64,000 nt of DNA from Hyphomonas johnsonii MHS-2 (GTDB lineage: Bacteria > Pseudomonadota > Alphaproteobacteria > Caulobacterales > Hyphomonadaceae), in contig NZ_ARYK01000002.1 in the NCBI RefSeq assembly GCF_000685275.1, forward strand, positions 186,001-250,000. Reading direction: 5' to 3'. Shown here piece after piece: positions 36,769 through 45,733 of the stretch. The translations under genes and the position numbers were made by a program. Every line of letters starts with the position of its first letter. The stretch's first letter is position 1. The notes under the pieces were generated by a model that saw only the letters and a list, made by a program, of their open reading frames with translations, did not search any database and was not told the origin of the DNA.

Positions 36769-37299
36769 ATGCATGGCATCAATGACTCGCTCGAATTCAT
36801 CCCGGTCCGGATCGCCGTTCTGATCGTCAGCGATACGCGCACGATCGAGACTGACACGTCCGGCGCCGTGTTGGTGAAAAGGATCGAGGCAGCCGGACAC
36901 ACAGTCGCCGTCCGCCGGATCGTGCGGGACGATGTCGGGGCGATCCGCGATGCCGTCACCGAATGGATCGCAGACCCGCAGGTGGATGTGATCATATCGA
37001 GCGGCGGAACGGGCCTGACCGGCCGCGATGTGACGCCAGAGGCGGTCACGCCCCTGTTCGAAAAGACCATCGACGGCTTCTCGGTGATCTTCCACCAGGT
37101 GAGCTTCCAGAGCGTGGGACTGTCGACGCTGCAATCCCGCGCAGTCGCCGGTCTAGCGAACGGCACGTTCATCTTCTGCCTTCCGGGCTCGAATGGTGCA
37201 GTCAAGGATGGCTGGGACAAGGTGATCTCCTACCAGCTCGACAGCCGCCACAAGCCCTGCAACCTGGTTGAACTCATGCCGCGGCTGCAGGAGTCGTAA
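36769..37299 (+). CDS. moaB: MoaB/MogA-type molybdopterin adenylyltransferase
   Basis: This 176-residue protein is of the MoaB/Mog fold that binds molybdopterin and, in active members, adenylylates it before metal insertion by MoeA. The typical segments are [36 protein letters not shown] and [15 protein letters not shown]. It lies directly before moaC and upstream of moeA, as a partner of that step. Confidence 0.9.
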   Translation: MHGINDSLEFIPVRIAVLIVSDTRTIETDTSGAVLVKRIEAAGHTVAVRRIVRDDVGAIRDAVTEWIADPQVDVIISSGGTGLTGRDVTPEAVTPLFEKTIDGFSVIFHQVSFQSVGLSTLQSRAVAGLANGTFIFCLPGSNGAVKDGWDKVISYQLDSRHKPCNLVELMPRLQES

Positions 37300-37304
37300 G
37301 CGAG

Positions 37305-37790
37305 ATGGACGACCTCACTCATATCGGTCCCGATGGCCGCGCGCGGATGGTCGATGTCGGCGCCAAGGCGGATACCGAACGAACTGCCGTGGCGACCGGT
37401 ATCGTGCAGATGGCCCCCGCCACGCTGCAACGCGCGCTTGGCCGCGACACCAAGAAAGGTGATCCGATTGCCATTGCCGAACTTGCCGGCATCATGGGTG
37501 CCAAGCGCACCTCCGACCTCATCCCGCTCTGCCATCCGCTGCCGCTGACCAGCGTGACCGTTTCGATCGAGCGCGACGGCGAGGCCGATAATGCGCTGCG
37601 CGTGACAGCCACGGCGAAGACGACCGGCAAGACCGGTGTCGAGATGGAAGCCCTGACCGCCGTCTCTGTCGCCTGCCTCACGCTCTATGACATGCTGAAA
37701 GCCGTGGACAAGGCGATGGTGATCAGCAGCGTTGAACTCATTGAGAAGACTGGTGGCAAGTCGGGCGACTACCGGAAGGCGCCACGATGA
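37305..37790 (+). CDS. moaC: Cyclic pyranopterin monophosphate synthase
   Basis: This 161-residue enzyme makes cyclic pyranopterin monophosphate from the product of MoaA. It starts with the conserved [17 protein letters not shown] region and has [38 protein letters not shown] and the C-terminal KSGDYRK. Its last bases overlap the moeA start (ATGA). Confidence 0.96.
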   Translation: MDDLTHIGPDGRARMVDVGAKADTERTAVATGIVQMAPATLQRALGRDTKKGDPIAIAELAGIMGAKRTSDLIPLCHPLPLTSVTVSIERDGEADNALRVTATAKTTGKTGVEMEALTAVSVACLTLYDMLKAVDKAMVISSVELIEKTGGKSGDYRKAPR

Positions 37791-38998
37791 GCGGCCTGAT
37801 CAGCGTCGATGAGGCGCTGGCCTTGCTGGCAAAAAATGCACTTTCCCTGCAGGCGGAGACGGTGGCGCTCGACAACGCACTCGGGACACGGCTGGCCGCG
37901 CCGGTGATGGCGCGCGTCTCACGCCCGCCTGCCTCTGTATCTGCCATGGACGGTTATGCTGTCCGGCTCGCAGACGTGCGGACAGTCGGTGCGCGCTTGC
38001 GGGTGACAGGAGACGCGCCCGCGGGACGGCCTTTCAAGGGTGCTGTTGGAAAAGGCGAAGCGGTCCGCATCTTTACCGGTTCTGTCATTCCCGATGGCGC
38101 CGATCATGTCGTGATCCAGGAAGACGCAGACCGCGACAATGACGCCCTGGTCTGCCGCGACGCATATTCGTCTACGGAACACGTGCGAAAGACAGGGATC
38201 GACTTTGCGGAGGGAGACGAGCTGCTCGCCGAAGGTGAGTTTGTCACGGCCGCGGCGCTATCGGTGGCAGCGGCAGGAAACCACGGCAAACTCGACATCT
38301 ACCGGCGGCCCCGCGTCGGCATCCTTGCCAATGGCGACGAACTGCGCGCACCAGGGTCAGCACTCGCGCCGGGGCAGATCGTCAATTCCAACCCTGCAGG
38401 TCTCGGTGCCCTGATACGGCAATGGGGCGGTGAGCCCGTCGATCTCGGGGTGGCCCAAGATACGCTTATGGCGATCCGCGAAAGAATTGATGCAGCCAGC
38501 GACATCGACATTTTCCTGCCGATCGGCGGGGCATCTGTCGGCGACCATGACCTGATGCGGCCAGCATTCGCGGGTGCCGGGTTCACGCCCGTCTTTGAAA
38601 AGATCGCCGTCAAGCCCGGCAAACCGACCTGGTTCTCAACGCGCGACGGACAACGGGTCGTCGGACTGCCGGGCAACCCGGCATCCGCATTCGTATGCGC
38701 TCATCTGTTCCTGAAACCCCTGTTGACCGGAGCCGGACAGCACGCACTGATCAAAGCCCGGACCGTGAGCCCCCTGCCTGCTCCCGGGCGGCGGGAGACC
38801 TATCTGCGCGCGACAGTGCAGGTCAGCCCGGATGGAATGCTTCAGGTCAAAGCGGCGCCCAATCAGGACAGTTCGCTGATCCGCCCGTTCCTGCTCTCCA
38901 ATGCGCTGATCCGCAGGCCCGCTGAGGCCTCGTCCGTTGCTGCGGGCGAACTCGTCGATATCCTGCCGATCGGCCCACTGGTGCCGGGGCTGGTATAA
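37787..38998 (+). CDS. moeA: Molybdopterin molybdotransferase MoeA
   Basis: This 403-residue protein inserts molybdate into adenylylated molybdopterin. Domain III shows [16 protein letters not shown], the metal-handling KPGKPTWF and [12 protein letters not shown]; the N-terminal part shows [14 protein letters not shown] and [16 protein letters not shown]. It begins within moaC and its stop shares a base with the ATG of the TauE/SafE-type gene, so the last three genes are tightly coupled. Confidence 0.95.
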   Translation: MSGLISVDEALALLAKNALSLQAETVALDNALGTRLAAPVMARVSRPPASVSAMDGYAVRLADVRTVGARLRVTGDAPAGRPFKGAVGKGEAVRIFTGSVIPDGADHVVIQEDADRDNDALVCRDAYSSTEHVRKTGIDFAEGDELLAEGEFVTAAALSVAAAGNHGKLDIYRRPRVGILANGDELRAPGSALAPGQIVNSNPAGLGALIRQWGGEPVDLGVAQDTLMAIRERIDAASDIDIFLPIGGASVGDHDLMRPAFAGAGFTPVFEKIAVKPGKPTWFSTRDGQRVVGLPGNPASAFVCAHLFLKPLLTGAGQHALIKARTVSPLPAPGRRETYLRATVQVSPDGMLQVKAAPNQDSSLIRPFLLSNALIRRPAEASSVAAGELVDILPIGPLVPGLV

Positions 38999-39774
38999 TG
39001 CCGATCGTCCTGGCGATCCTGTTCTTCATTACCGCAATGCTTTATGCCGCTGTCGGATTCGGTGGCGGCTCCACGTACAATGCGCTGCTCATCCTGAACG
39101 GTACGGACTACCGTATTCTTCCGTCCATCGCGCTTGCGTGCAACATCATCGTGGTCACCGGGGGCGTGATCCGGTTCTGGCGCGCGGGTCACCTGGCGCT
39201 CAGGCGTCTTGCGCCCTTCCTGGTGGCATCAATCCCGGCAGCATGGCTCGGTGGACGGATTCCCGTATCCGAATCATTATTCACCGGCATACTCGGCGGC
39301 ACGCTGCTGATCTCAGGCCTGCACCTGGCCTTTCGAAGTGCCCCCAAGACCGGCACAAATGCGGTGCAGCAACGACCTGCCCCGCTTGTCGGCCTCGGCG
39401 TTGGCGGCAGTATCGGCCTCCTGTCAGGAATGGTCGGGATCGGTGGCGGCATATTCCTGGCACCCGTGTTGTATTTCCTGAAATGGGGACACCCTCGTCA
39501 GATCGCGGCGGCTTGCAGCTTTTTCATCCTCGCCAACTCGCTGTCGGGCCTGGCCGGGCAAGCCATGAAGCTGCAGGACGCGCAGGTTCTGACTCTCACC
39601 TTGCCCTACTGGCCGCTGCTCCTGAGCGTACTCGTCGGCGGCCAGATTGGCTCGTGGCTCGGATCGAAGCGTCTGCAGCCTTCGGTAGTCAAGAAATTGA
39701 CGGCCTTGCTGATCCTCTATGTTGCAGTCCGGCTCCTGATCCGGTGGGGCGGCCTGACAGGCCTGATTGGCTAG
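38998..39774 (+). CDS. TauE/SafE-family membrane permease
   Basis: This 258-residue protein has about eight transmembrane helices and the two glycine-rich repeats of the TauE/SafE family: YAAVGFGGGSTYNALL near the start and GLLSGMVGIGGGIFLAPVL in the middle. Members move sulfite, sulfoacetate or related organic and inorganic anions. Its start overlaps the moeA stop by one base, so it belongs to the molybdenum cofactor operon. A role in moving molybdate, sulfite or another oxyanion for the cofactor pathway is possible but unproven. It converges on uxuB, four bases from its end. Confidence 0.85.
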   Translation: MPIVLAILFFITAMLYAAVGFGGGSTYNALLILNGTDYRILPSIALACNIIVVTGGVIRFWRAGHLALRRLAPFLVASIPAAWLGGRIPVSESLFTGILGGTLLISGLHLAFRSAPKTGTNAVQQRPAPLVGLGVGGSIGLLSGMVGIGGGIFLAPVLYFLKWGHPRQIAAACSFFILANSLSGLAGQAMKLQDAQVLTLTLPYWPLLLSVLVGGQIGSWLGSKRLQPSVVKKLTALLILYVAVRLLIRWGGLTGLIG

Positions 39775-39778
39775 GGCG

Positions 39779-41257
39779 CTATTTGCGGGCAATGACCGCC
39801 GTGATCGCGCCGTCCAGTCCCTCGCACTCCAGACGTCGCAGCGCGCTGGCAACCTCATCGATGACGGCAGCCCAGGCATGAATGTCCGCCCCGAAGATAG
39901 GCGCAATTGAGAAAAATTCCGCAACGCGGTCACGACGATTCCCGGAAACCGATGAAGCGCGCCTCAGATCGGGCCGTAACGGATCGAGGACGTCGATGGG
40001 ACGGTGTTCCAGAGTCAGCCCGGAGGCAAACCGGATCCAGCCTGCAACAGCGAGCGCGAGGGCCGGTGACTCGAGTCCCTGACTTGCCCGTTCACGCAAC
40101 GTCGGCAAGATCCGCTGAGGCAGCTTTTGCGATCCATCCATGGCGATCTGCTCTGTACGATGAAGAAGGGCCGCATTCGAGAACCGGTCGATGAGGGCGT
40201 CAATATAGCGCTGCACATCGAACCCCTTCGGGCTTCGAAGGATTGGCGCAATTTCAGCGACCATCATATGCCTTATCATGGATCGAAAGCCCGGGTTCGC
40301 CATCGCATCCGACACATGCGCGACACCGCCGATCACACCGAGATAGGCAATCGCGGAATGGGCGGCATTGAGCAGTCGCAGTTTCATCAGCTCATAGCGT
40401 TCGACTTCGCGGCTGAACACCGCTCCGGCGCCGGCCCAGTCCGGTAACGGTCCGCTGGCAATATCTTCGATGACCCATTGGGAAAACGGCTCAGCGGCAA
40501 CGCAGGCCTCGTCATCGACCCCGAGGGCCCCTGCCACGCGCTGGCGCAGGTCAAGCGTCGCGCCCGGGACAATGCGGTCGACCATGGTGCAGGGAAAGCG
40601 GACATTCGCCTGGCACCAGGACACAGATGTGGGTGCCGTGAGTTCCAGGTATTGCAGGACAGCGTCCTGAAACTTCCGGCCATTCCCGGACAGGTTATCG
40701 CAGGACACGATCGTGACCGGTGCATTAACGGCATGGCGGCGCGTGATCGCCGCACCGACATAGCCGATCGCGCTGACCGGAACCGCCGGATTGGAGAGGT
40801 CGGCCGAGATGTCCGGATGCGCCAGGTCAAGCGTGCCCGTTCCCGGCGTCAGGCAATAGCCTTTTTCGGTGATCGTCGTTGTGACGATATGAATGGACGG
40901 ACGCGCCAACAGTGCGATCACCCGCTCCGGATTTTCCGGCGCGACATGCACATCCCGCAACGCACCGACGATGCGCATATCCTGCTGTCCGTCCTGCAAC
41001 TGGCACACGGTGTACAAACCGTCCTGCGGCACGAGCGCGTCCCGCGCGGCCGGCGAACGCAGGCTGACGCCGTCGATACGCCAATTGCCCCCCGACAGCG
41101 CCATCGCGGTGTCAGTGTAGACAGCCTGATGGGCCTTGTGGAACGCGCCGACACCAAGATGGACAATGCCGGATCCGTGCTGTGCCCGGTCATATTCCGG
41201 GCGGGCCACGTTATCCGGAATGACGCCCAGACTGTCCGAGGCAAGGCGACGGGTCAT
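39779..41257 (-). CDS. uxuB: D-fructuronate reductase (mannitol dehydrogenase family)
   Basis: This 492-residue protein is a long-chain polyol dehydrogenase, best read as fructuronate reductase, which turns D-fructuronate into D-mannonate with NADH. It has HLGVGAFHKAHQAVYTD, VSLRSPAARDALVPQDGLY, VVSCDNLSGNG-like VSCDNLSGNG, and VERYELMKLRLLNAAHSAIAYLG. ATG 41257 overlaps the DctM stop by ATGA, which selects it over the ATG at 41389. Position with a TRAP importer and opposite uxaC and mannonate dehydratase supports the uronate assignment over mannitol dehydrogenase. Confidence 0.86.
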   Translation of the reverse strand: MTRRLASDSLGVIPDNVARPEYDRAQHGSGIVHLGVGAFHKAHQAVYTDTAMALSGGNWRIDGVSLRSPAARDALVPQDGLYTVCQLQDGQQDMRIVGALRDVHVAPENPERVIALLARPSIHIVTTTITEKGYCLTPGTGTLDLAHPDISADLSNPAVPVSAIGYVGAAITRRHAVNAPVTIVSCDNLSGNGRKFQDAVLQYLELTAPTSVSWCQANVRFPCTMVDRIVPGATLDLRQRVAGALGVDDEACVAAEPFSQWVIEDIASGPLPDWAGAGAVFSREVERYELMKLRLLNAAHSAIAYLGVIGGVAHVSDAMANPGFRSMIRHMMVAEIAPILRSPKGFDVQRYIDALIDRFSNAALLHRTEQIAMDGSQKLPQRILPTLRERASQGLESPALALAVAGWIRFASGLTLEHRPIDVLDPLRPDLRRASSVSGNRRDRVAEFFSIAPIFGADIHAWAAVIDEVASALRRLECEGLDGAITAVIARK

Positions 41258-42537
41258 TTGAACAGGCTCGGCAGGTACAGCGTGACGCCGGGCAGGAACG
41301 TGATGACCATCAACGCCGCGACGAGGGCGAGGTAGAAAGGCCAGATCGTCCGCAAGACCCGCCCGACGGGAATGTTCTGGATCGCGCACCCAACGAACAG
41401 GACCGCGCCGACGGGCGGTGTCACCAACCCGATGCCGAGATTGAGCATGAGCATCACGCCGAACTGGACAGGGTCCATGCCGGCAGCCATCGCGATCGGA
41501 AGGAAGATGGGCGTCGAGATAAGGATCAGGGGAGCCATGTCCATGAAGGTTCCGAGGACCAGCAAGATCAGGTTGATGATCAGCATTGTCGCGATGAAGT
41601 TTCCGAGTACTGGATCCATCAGAAGCGCGAGCCGTTCAGGTGCGCGCAATACCGCCAGAACCCATCCGAATAATCCCGCGGCCGCGATCACGAACATGAC
41701 CATGGACGTGGTCTTGACGGCATTGGTCACGGCCGTGACGAATGCCGTCCAGGACAGCGAACGGTAGACAATGATTGCTATGATGAACGTGTAGACCGTG
41801 GCGATCGCGGCTGACTCGGTTGGCGTGAATATGCCGGCCAGGATTCCACCGACGACAATCACAGCCGTCAGAATGCCGGGGACCGCGACGAGCGCCGAAA
41901 CGAGGAGCGCGCGCCAGCCCGGAAAGCTGCCGGGCGGATACCCCCGGCGCGTCGCGACCACGGCGGCTACGCCCATCAGGATGACGCCGGTTACAACGCC
42001 CGGAAGAATACCGCCCAGGAACAGGTCGCCGACCGACACGCCGGCGCCAGCGGCGGCCGCGTAGATGATCATGTTGTGCGATGGCGGGATCAGCAATCCG
42101 GTGATCGATGCTGTCGTTGTCACATTGACCGCGAAGTCGGCATCGTAACCCTTTTCCTTCATTTCAGGCCCCAGAGTCGAACCGAGTGCAGACGCGCTGG
42201 CGACGGCAGAACCGGACACGGCGCCGAACAACATCGACGCCAGGATCGTCACCTGCCCCAAACCGCCGGGCGCCTTGCCCACGATGGCATCAGCCAGACG
42301 CAACAACCGGCGCGCAATGCCGGATTGATTCATGAGGTCGCCCGCAAAGATGAACAACGGGATGGCGAGCAAGACGAAAACATCGAGTCCGGATGCCATG
42401 CGCTGCACTGCGACAATCATCGGAATGTCGAGCACAACAAGGATTGCGCTGGCAGACATAGCAAGGGCGATCGCGACGGGGACACCGAAGTATAGCAGTG
42501 CCGCAAGGATCAGCAGCAAGAGGATGATCAGTTCCAC
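41254..42537 (-). CDS. dctM: TRAP transporter large permease DctM
   Basis: This 427-residue membrane protein is the large permease of a TRAP transporter. It has about 12 helices with the family segments PLFIFAGDLMNQSGIARRL, ASMLFGAVSGSAVASASALG, IPPSHNMIIYAAA and FTPTESAAIATVYTF. GTG 42537 behind GCGAGG is preferred to ATG 42558, which has no ribosome site and would start inside dctQ. It works with DctQ and DctP encoded just upstream. Uronates are the likely substrates given uxuB coupled downstream. Confidence 0.92.
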   Translation of the reverse strand: MELIILLLLILAALLYFGVPVAIALAMSASAILVVLDIPMIVAVQRMASGLDVFVLLAIPLFIFAGDLMNQSGIARRLLRLADAIVGKAPGGLGQVTILASMLFGAVSGSAVASASALGSTLGPEMKEKGYDADFAVNVTTTASITGLLIPPSHNMIIYAAAAGAGVSVGDLFLGGILPGVVTGVILMGVAAVVATRRGYPPGSFPGWRALLVSALVAVPGILTAVIVVGGILAGIFTPTESAAIATVYTFIIAIIVYRSLSWTAFVTAVTNAVKTTSMVMFVIAAAGLFGWVLAVLRAPERLALLMDPVLGNFIATMLIINLILLVLGTFMDMAPLILISTPIFLPIAMAAGMDPVQFGVMLMLNLGIGLVTPPVGAVLFVGCAIQNIPVGRVLRTIWPFYLALVAALMVITFLPGVTLYLPSLFK

Positions 42538-42541
42538 GCTG

Positions 42542-43024
42542 TCAGACCTCGCACTCATCGGGCGGTGCTTGACGCACATGACCAATCGCAAAAGCGGACA
42601 TGAGGAGTCCGCTGACTGGAATGACCAGGTAGACCATTCCACGGGTTATCGGCAGCGCCGGAACCGCATTACCCCAGGTGCGCATTACCAGTGCGCTGCC
42701 CCAGACGACGAGACTGAAGCCAAAGGCAATCGTTATGGCATTCGCAAGCAGGCGCACCCGCCGTTCCCAGGCGGGGGACATGCTGTCGACCCCTTCGGCG
42801 ATCCGAATATGGAAGCTTTCATGCACGCCGGACGCTGCACCGAGAAAGACAAACCAGATCGTCAGGACCATCGCGACCTGTTCTGTCCAGGCGGGGCTGG
42901 AATTCAACACATACCGGGCGAAGACTTGCCAGAACAGTATCAGCGTCATCAGGACAAGCCCGACGCCGCCGAACACGAGGGTGGACTTGTTGACCCTGTC
43001 GAGCGGGGAATGCGTGTCAGGCAT
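42542..43024 (-). CDS. dctQ: TRAP transporter small permease DctQ
   Basis: This 160-residue protein has four membrane helices and the DctQ pattern: LILFWQVFARYVLNSSPAWTEQVA, IWFVFLGAASGVHESFHIRI and MVYLVIPVSGLLMSAFAIGH. ATG 43024 overlaps the dctP stop by eight bases. It bridges the binding protein and the large permease. Confidence 0.9.
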   Translation of the reverse strand: MPDTHSPLDRVNKSTLVFGGVGLVLMTLILFWQVFARYVLNSSPAWTEQVAMVLTIWFVFLGAASGVHESFHIRIAEGVDSMSPAWERRVRLLANAITIAFGFSLVVWGSALVMRTWGNAVPALPITRGMVYLVIPVSGLLMSAFAIGHVRQAPPDECEV

Positions 43025-44021
43025 CGGTCGCACCCACCGCCTGCACGTCTTCGGCGAGTCGCTTCAGGGCGGGAGACTTGAGATACTTCGCCCATACAGG
43101 CTCCACGCGTCTGGCGAATGCCGTATGGTCGATATCGTCAGTCACTGTCACGCCTGCGGCAAGGACAGCAGCTTCGGCCGTCCGGACCCGCGCGTCCCAG
43201 ATATCCCGCATGAAGGGCACCGATTCCCGGGCGCACGTCAGGACGAGTTCCTGATCCGGTGCCGTGAGTCGTTCCCATGCGCGTCGCGACATGGCGAGGA
43301 TTTCGGGCGCCATTACATGACGCGTCTCGCTGTAGAAGGGCGCTACTTCATAATGGCGTGAGCTCTCATAGGAAGGCCAGTTGTTCTCGGCGCCATCAAT
43401 CACGCCCTGCATCATGCCTTGATACACTTCGCCATATGACATTGGCGTCGCGTCACCCCCCAACGCTTCAACCATGGACACCAGGAGATCGGATGATTGT
43501 ACGCGTATCTTCAACCCGGCGAGGTCCTTGGGCTGATGGATCAGCCGCGAGGCAGTATAGAAGGACCGCGCACCTGAATCGTAGAAGCACAGACCGATCA
43601 GCCCCTTCGGCGCCAGCGCATCCAGGATTGCCTGACCAGGTGCGCCGTCCATGGCGCGGCGCATGTGGTCAATATCCCGAAACAGGAACGGCAATGCCGG
43701 CACCAGCGTCTCCGCGACGATCACATTCATTGGCGTCGAGTTGACCCGGATAATATCGACACCGCCGAACTGGGCGAGTTCGATCGTGTCGTTCTCGCTG
43801 CCGAGCTGTGCGCCTGCATAGACATGGAACCGAATCCGTCCGCCAGAGCGTTCGGCCAAAGTGTCCGAAAAGAACTGAAGGGCCTGCACTGTCGGGTAAC
43901 CCGCCGGCTGGGCGTCGGTCGCAATCATCTGGCGCGTCTCGTCCGAACAGGCCGCCAAACACGGCAGCGCTGTCGCAGCTGCAGCGCCCAGAACTGTCCG
44001 GCGCGTCATCGGAATGCTCAT
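43017..44021 (-). CDS. dctP: TRAP substrate-binding protein DctP, probable lipoprotein
   Basis: This 334-residue protein is the solute receptor of the TRAP system. ATG 44021 follows GGAGGG. The N-terminus has a double arginine (MTRRTVL) and ends in a lipobox (LAAC, Cys near 25), so it is probably membrane tethered rather than free. Family features are QLGSENDTIELAQFGGVDI, PFLFRDIDHMRRA, LAGLKIRVQSSDL with the substrate arginine, and SYGEVYQGMMQGVIDGAENNW. With uxuB and uxaC next door it likely binds glucuronate or galacturonate. Confidence 0.88.
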   Translation of the reverse strand: MSIPMTRRTVLGAAAATALPCLAACSDETRQMIATDAQPAGYPTVQALQFFSDTLAERSGGRIRFHVYAGAQLGSENDTIELAQFGGVDIIRVNSTPMNVIVAETLVPALPFLFRDIDHMRRAMDGAPGQAILDALAPKGLIGLCFYDSGARSFYTASRLIHQPKDLAGLKIRVQSSDLLVSMVEALGGDATPMSYGEVYQGMMQGVIDGAENNWPSYESSRHYEVAPFYSETRHVMAPEILAMSRRAWERLTAPDQELVLTCARESVPFMRDIWDARVRTAEAAVLAAGVTVTDDIDHTAFARRVEPVWAKYLKSPALKRLAEDVQAVGATDA

Positions 44022-44074
44022 CGGGTGAATTCCCTCCGGACTTGACGCGGCGTTGCCCGCCGACTTTAGTACGC

Positions 44075-44088
44075 AGATAGCGCTAACA
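44075..44088. promoter_or_regulatory. LacI-type operator, site 5 (uronate divergent promoter)
   Basis: AGATAGCGCTAACA matches the recurrent box at 12 of 14 positions, and its right half and centre (TAGCGCTAACA) are identical to it. It lies 54 bases upstream of dctP and about 200 bases upstream of uxaC in a 267-base region without genes. It suggests that the uronate genes answer to the xylan regulator. Confidence 0.68.
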
Positions 44089-44288
44089 GTATTAGTGGCG
44101 GACCAAGTCCCGGCTTTCAAGCGGAATCCGAATTTCGTCTGGTCGTCGTCGCGGGAAATGGCTGGATGCCTGGCGCAGGACAGAGGAAGTTTGAACGGTG
44201 GAAACGGGCAGCGCAAAATGACATTCGGCCAATTGAAAACCTTTTGTTCCCGCCAAACGCGTGACGATACCTTCAGAGAACCTCACCC

Positions 44289-45728
44289 ATGACCAAGCGG
44301 CCCCTGAACCTCGATCCGGACAGGTTCTTTCCGCCCGAGGACAGGGTGCGCACCATCGCTCGCGAACTTTATGCAACTGTCTCGGACTTGCCGATCATCA
44401 GTCCGCACGGCCACACGGACCCTGCATGGTTCGCCAGCAATGCACCGTTTTCGGATGCCGCCTCGCTGCTCGTGGTCCCGGATCACTATGTATTGAGAAT
44501 GCTTTACAGTCAGGGCGTCCGACTGGAGGACTTGTGCGTGCCACGGCGCGACGGTACGACATCGACCGACACGCGGGCCGCCTGGCGCTTGTTCGCCAAG
44601 CATTTCCACCTCTTTCGCGGCACACCGACGCGCGCCTGGTTCGATCACGTCTTTTCTGAGGTTTTCGGGTTTGACTACCAACTCGATGCCGGCACGGCAG
44701 ACGCCTATTACGACACGATCACCGAAGCCCTCGCCACCCCAGCCTACCGGCCGCGCGCGATCCTTGACCGGTTCAAGGTGGAGTTCCTTGCCACAACAGA
44801 AGGCGCGCTCGACCCGCTTGATCACCATGGGACGCTCAATGCGGATGGATGGGGCGATCGTATCGTCACCACGTTCCGCCCCGACGACGTCCTAGACCCG
44901 GCCCGCGTCGGGCTGGCGGAGCGCCTCGACCGACTGGCGGTGTTGACCGGCGAGAGGACGGATACCTGGGAGGGTTACCTGAGGGCATTGCGGGTGCGGC
45001 GTGCCTTTTTCAAGGTCATGGGCGCAAAAGCGACAGACCATGGGCACCCCACAGCGCGAACCGCCAACCTGTCAGTCACAGAATGCCGTGCGCTGTTTGA
45101 CCGGGTGCGCCTGCCCAGTCCCTCGCCCGAAGACTGCGAACTTTTCCGAGCGCAAATGCTGACGGAAATGGCGGGCATGAGCCTGGACGACGGGCTCGTC
45201 ATGCAACTGCATCCCGGAAGTTTCCGGAACCATAACCCAGCCCTTTTCGCCCAATTCGGGACCGACAAGGGCGCGGATATACCGGTCGCCACGAACTACG
45301 TGGACGCCCTCAAGCCGTTGCTCGACAAGCATGGCAATAATGCTGATCTGACGCTGATCGTCTTCACTTTGGATGAAACCACGTATGCGCGGGAACTCGC
45401 CCCCCTGACCGGACATTATCCGTGCCTGCGCCTGGGGCCACCGTGGTGGTTCCATGACAGCCCGGAGGGTATGATGCGGTTCCGTCAGCAGGTGACGGAG
45501 ACCGCCGGTTTCTACAACACAGCCGGATTCAATGACGACACGCGGGCCCTGTTGTCGATCCCGGCCCGCCACGACCTCGCCCGTCGGATGGACTGCCGCT
45601 ATCTCGCAGGCCTTGTCGCTGAAGGGCGGCTGGACGCCGACGAAGCATTCGACCTTGCGTTCGAACTGACGGATCGGCTGGTCCGCGACGCCTACAAGCT
45701 TGATTCCCGCCCAACAGGAATGGACTGA
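44289..45728 (+). CDS. uxaC: Glucuronate isomerase
   Basis: This 479-residue enzyme converts D-glucuronate to D-fructuronate (and galacturonate to tagaturonate). The signatures are LPIISPHGHTDPAWFA at the N-terminus, RAWFDHVFSEVFGF, LHPGSFRNHNPALFAQFGTDKGADIP and the C-terminal PARHDLARRMDCRYLAGLVAEGRL. It is the first gene of an operon with the KDG kinase and mannonate dehydratase and is divergent from the TRAP operon. Together with UxuB it forms the entry of the glucuronate pathway. Confidence 0.95.
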   Translation: MTKRPLNLDPDRFFPPEDRVRTIARELYATVSDLPIISPHGHTDPAWFASNAPFSDAASLLVVPDHYVLRMLYSQGVRLEDLCVPRRDGTTSTDTRAAWRLFAKHFHLFRGTPTRAWFDHVFSEVFGFDYQLDAGTADAYYDTITEALATPAYRPRAILDRFKVEFLATTEGALDPLDHHGTLNADGWGDRIVTTFRPDDVLDPARVGLAERLDRLAVLTGERTDTWEGYLRALRVRRAFFKVMGAKATDHGHPTARTANLSVTECRALFDRVRLPSPSPEDCELFRAQMLTEMAGMSLDDGLVMQLHPGSFRNHNPALFAQFGTDKGADIPVATNYVDALKPLLDKHGNNADLTLIVFTLDETTYARELAPLTGHYPCLRLGPPWWFHDSPEGMMRFRQQVTETAGFYNTAGFNDDTRALLSIPARHDLARRMDCRYLAGLVAEGRLDADEAFDLAFELTDRLVRDAYKLDSRPTGMD

Positions 45729-45733
45729 ATTGC

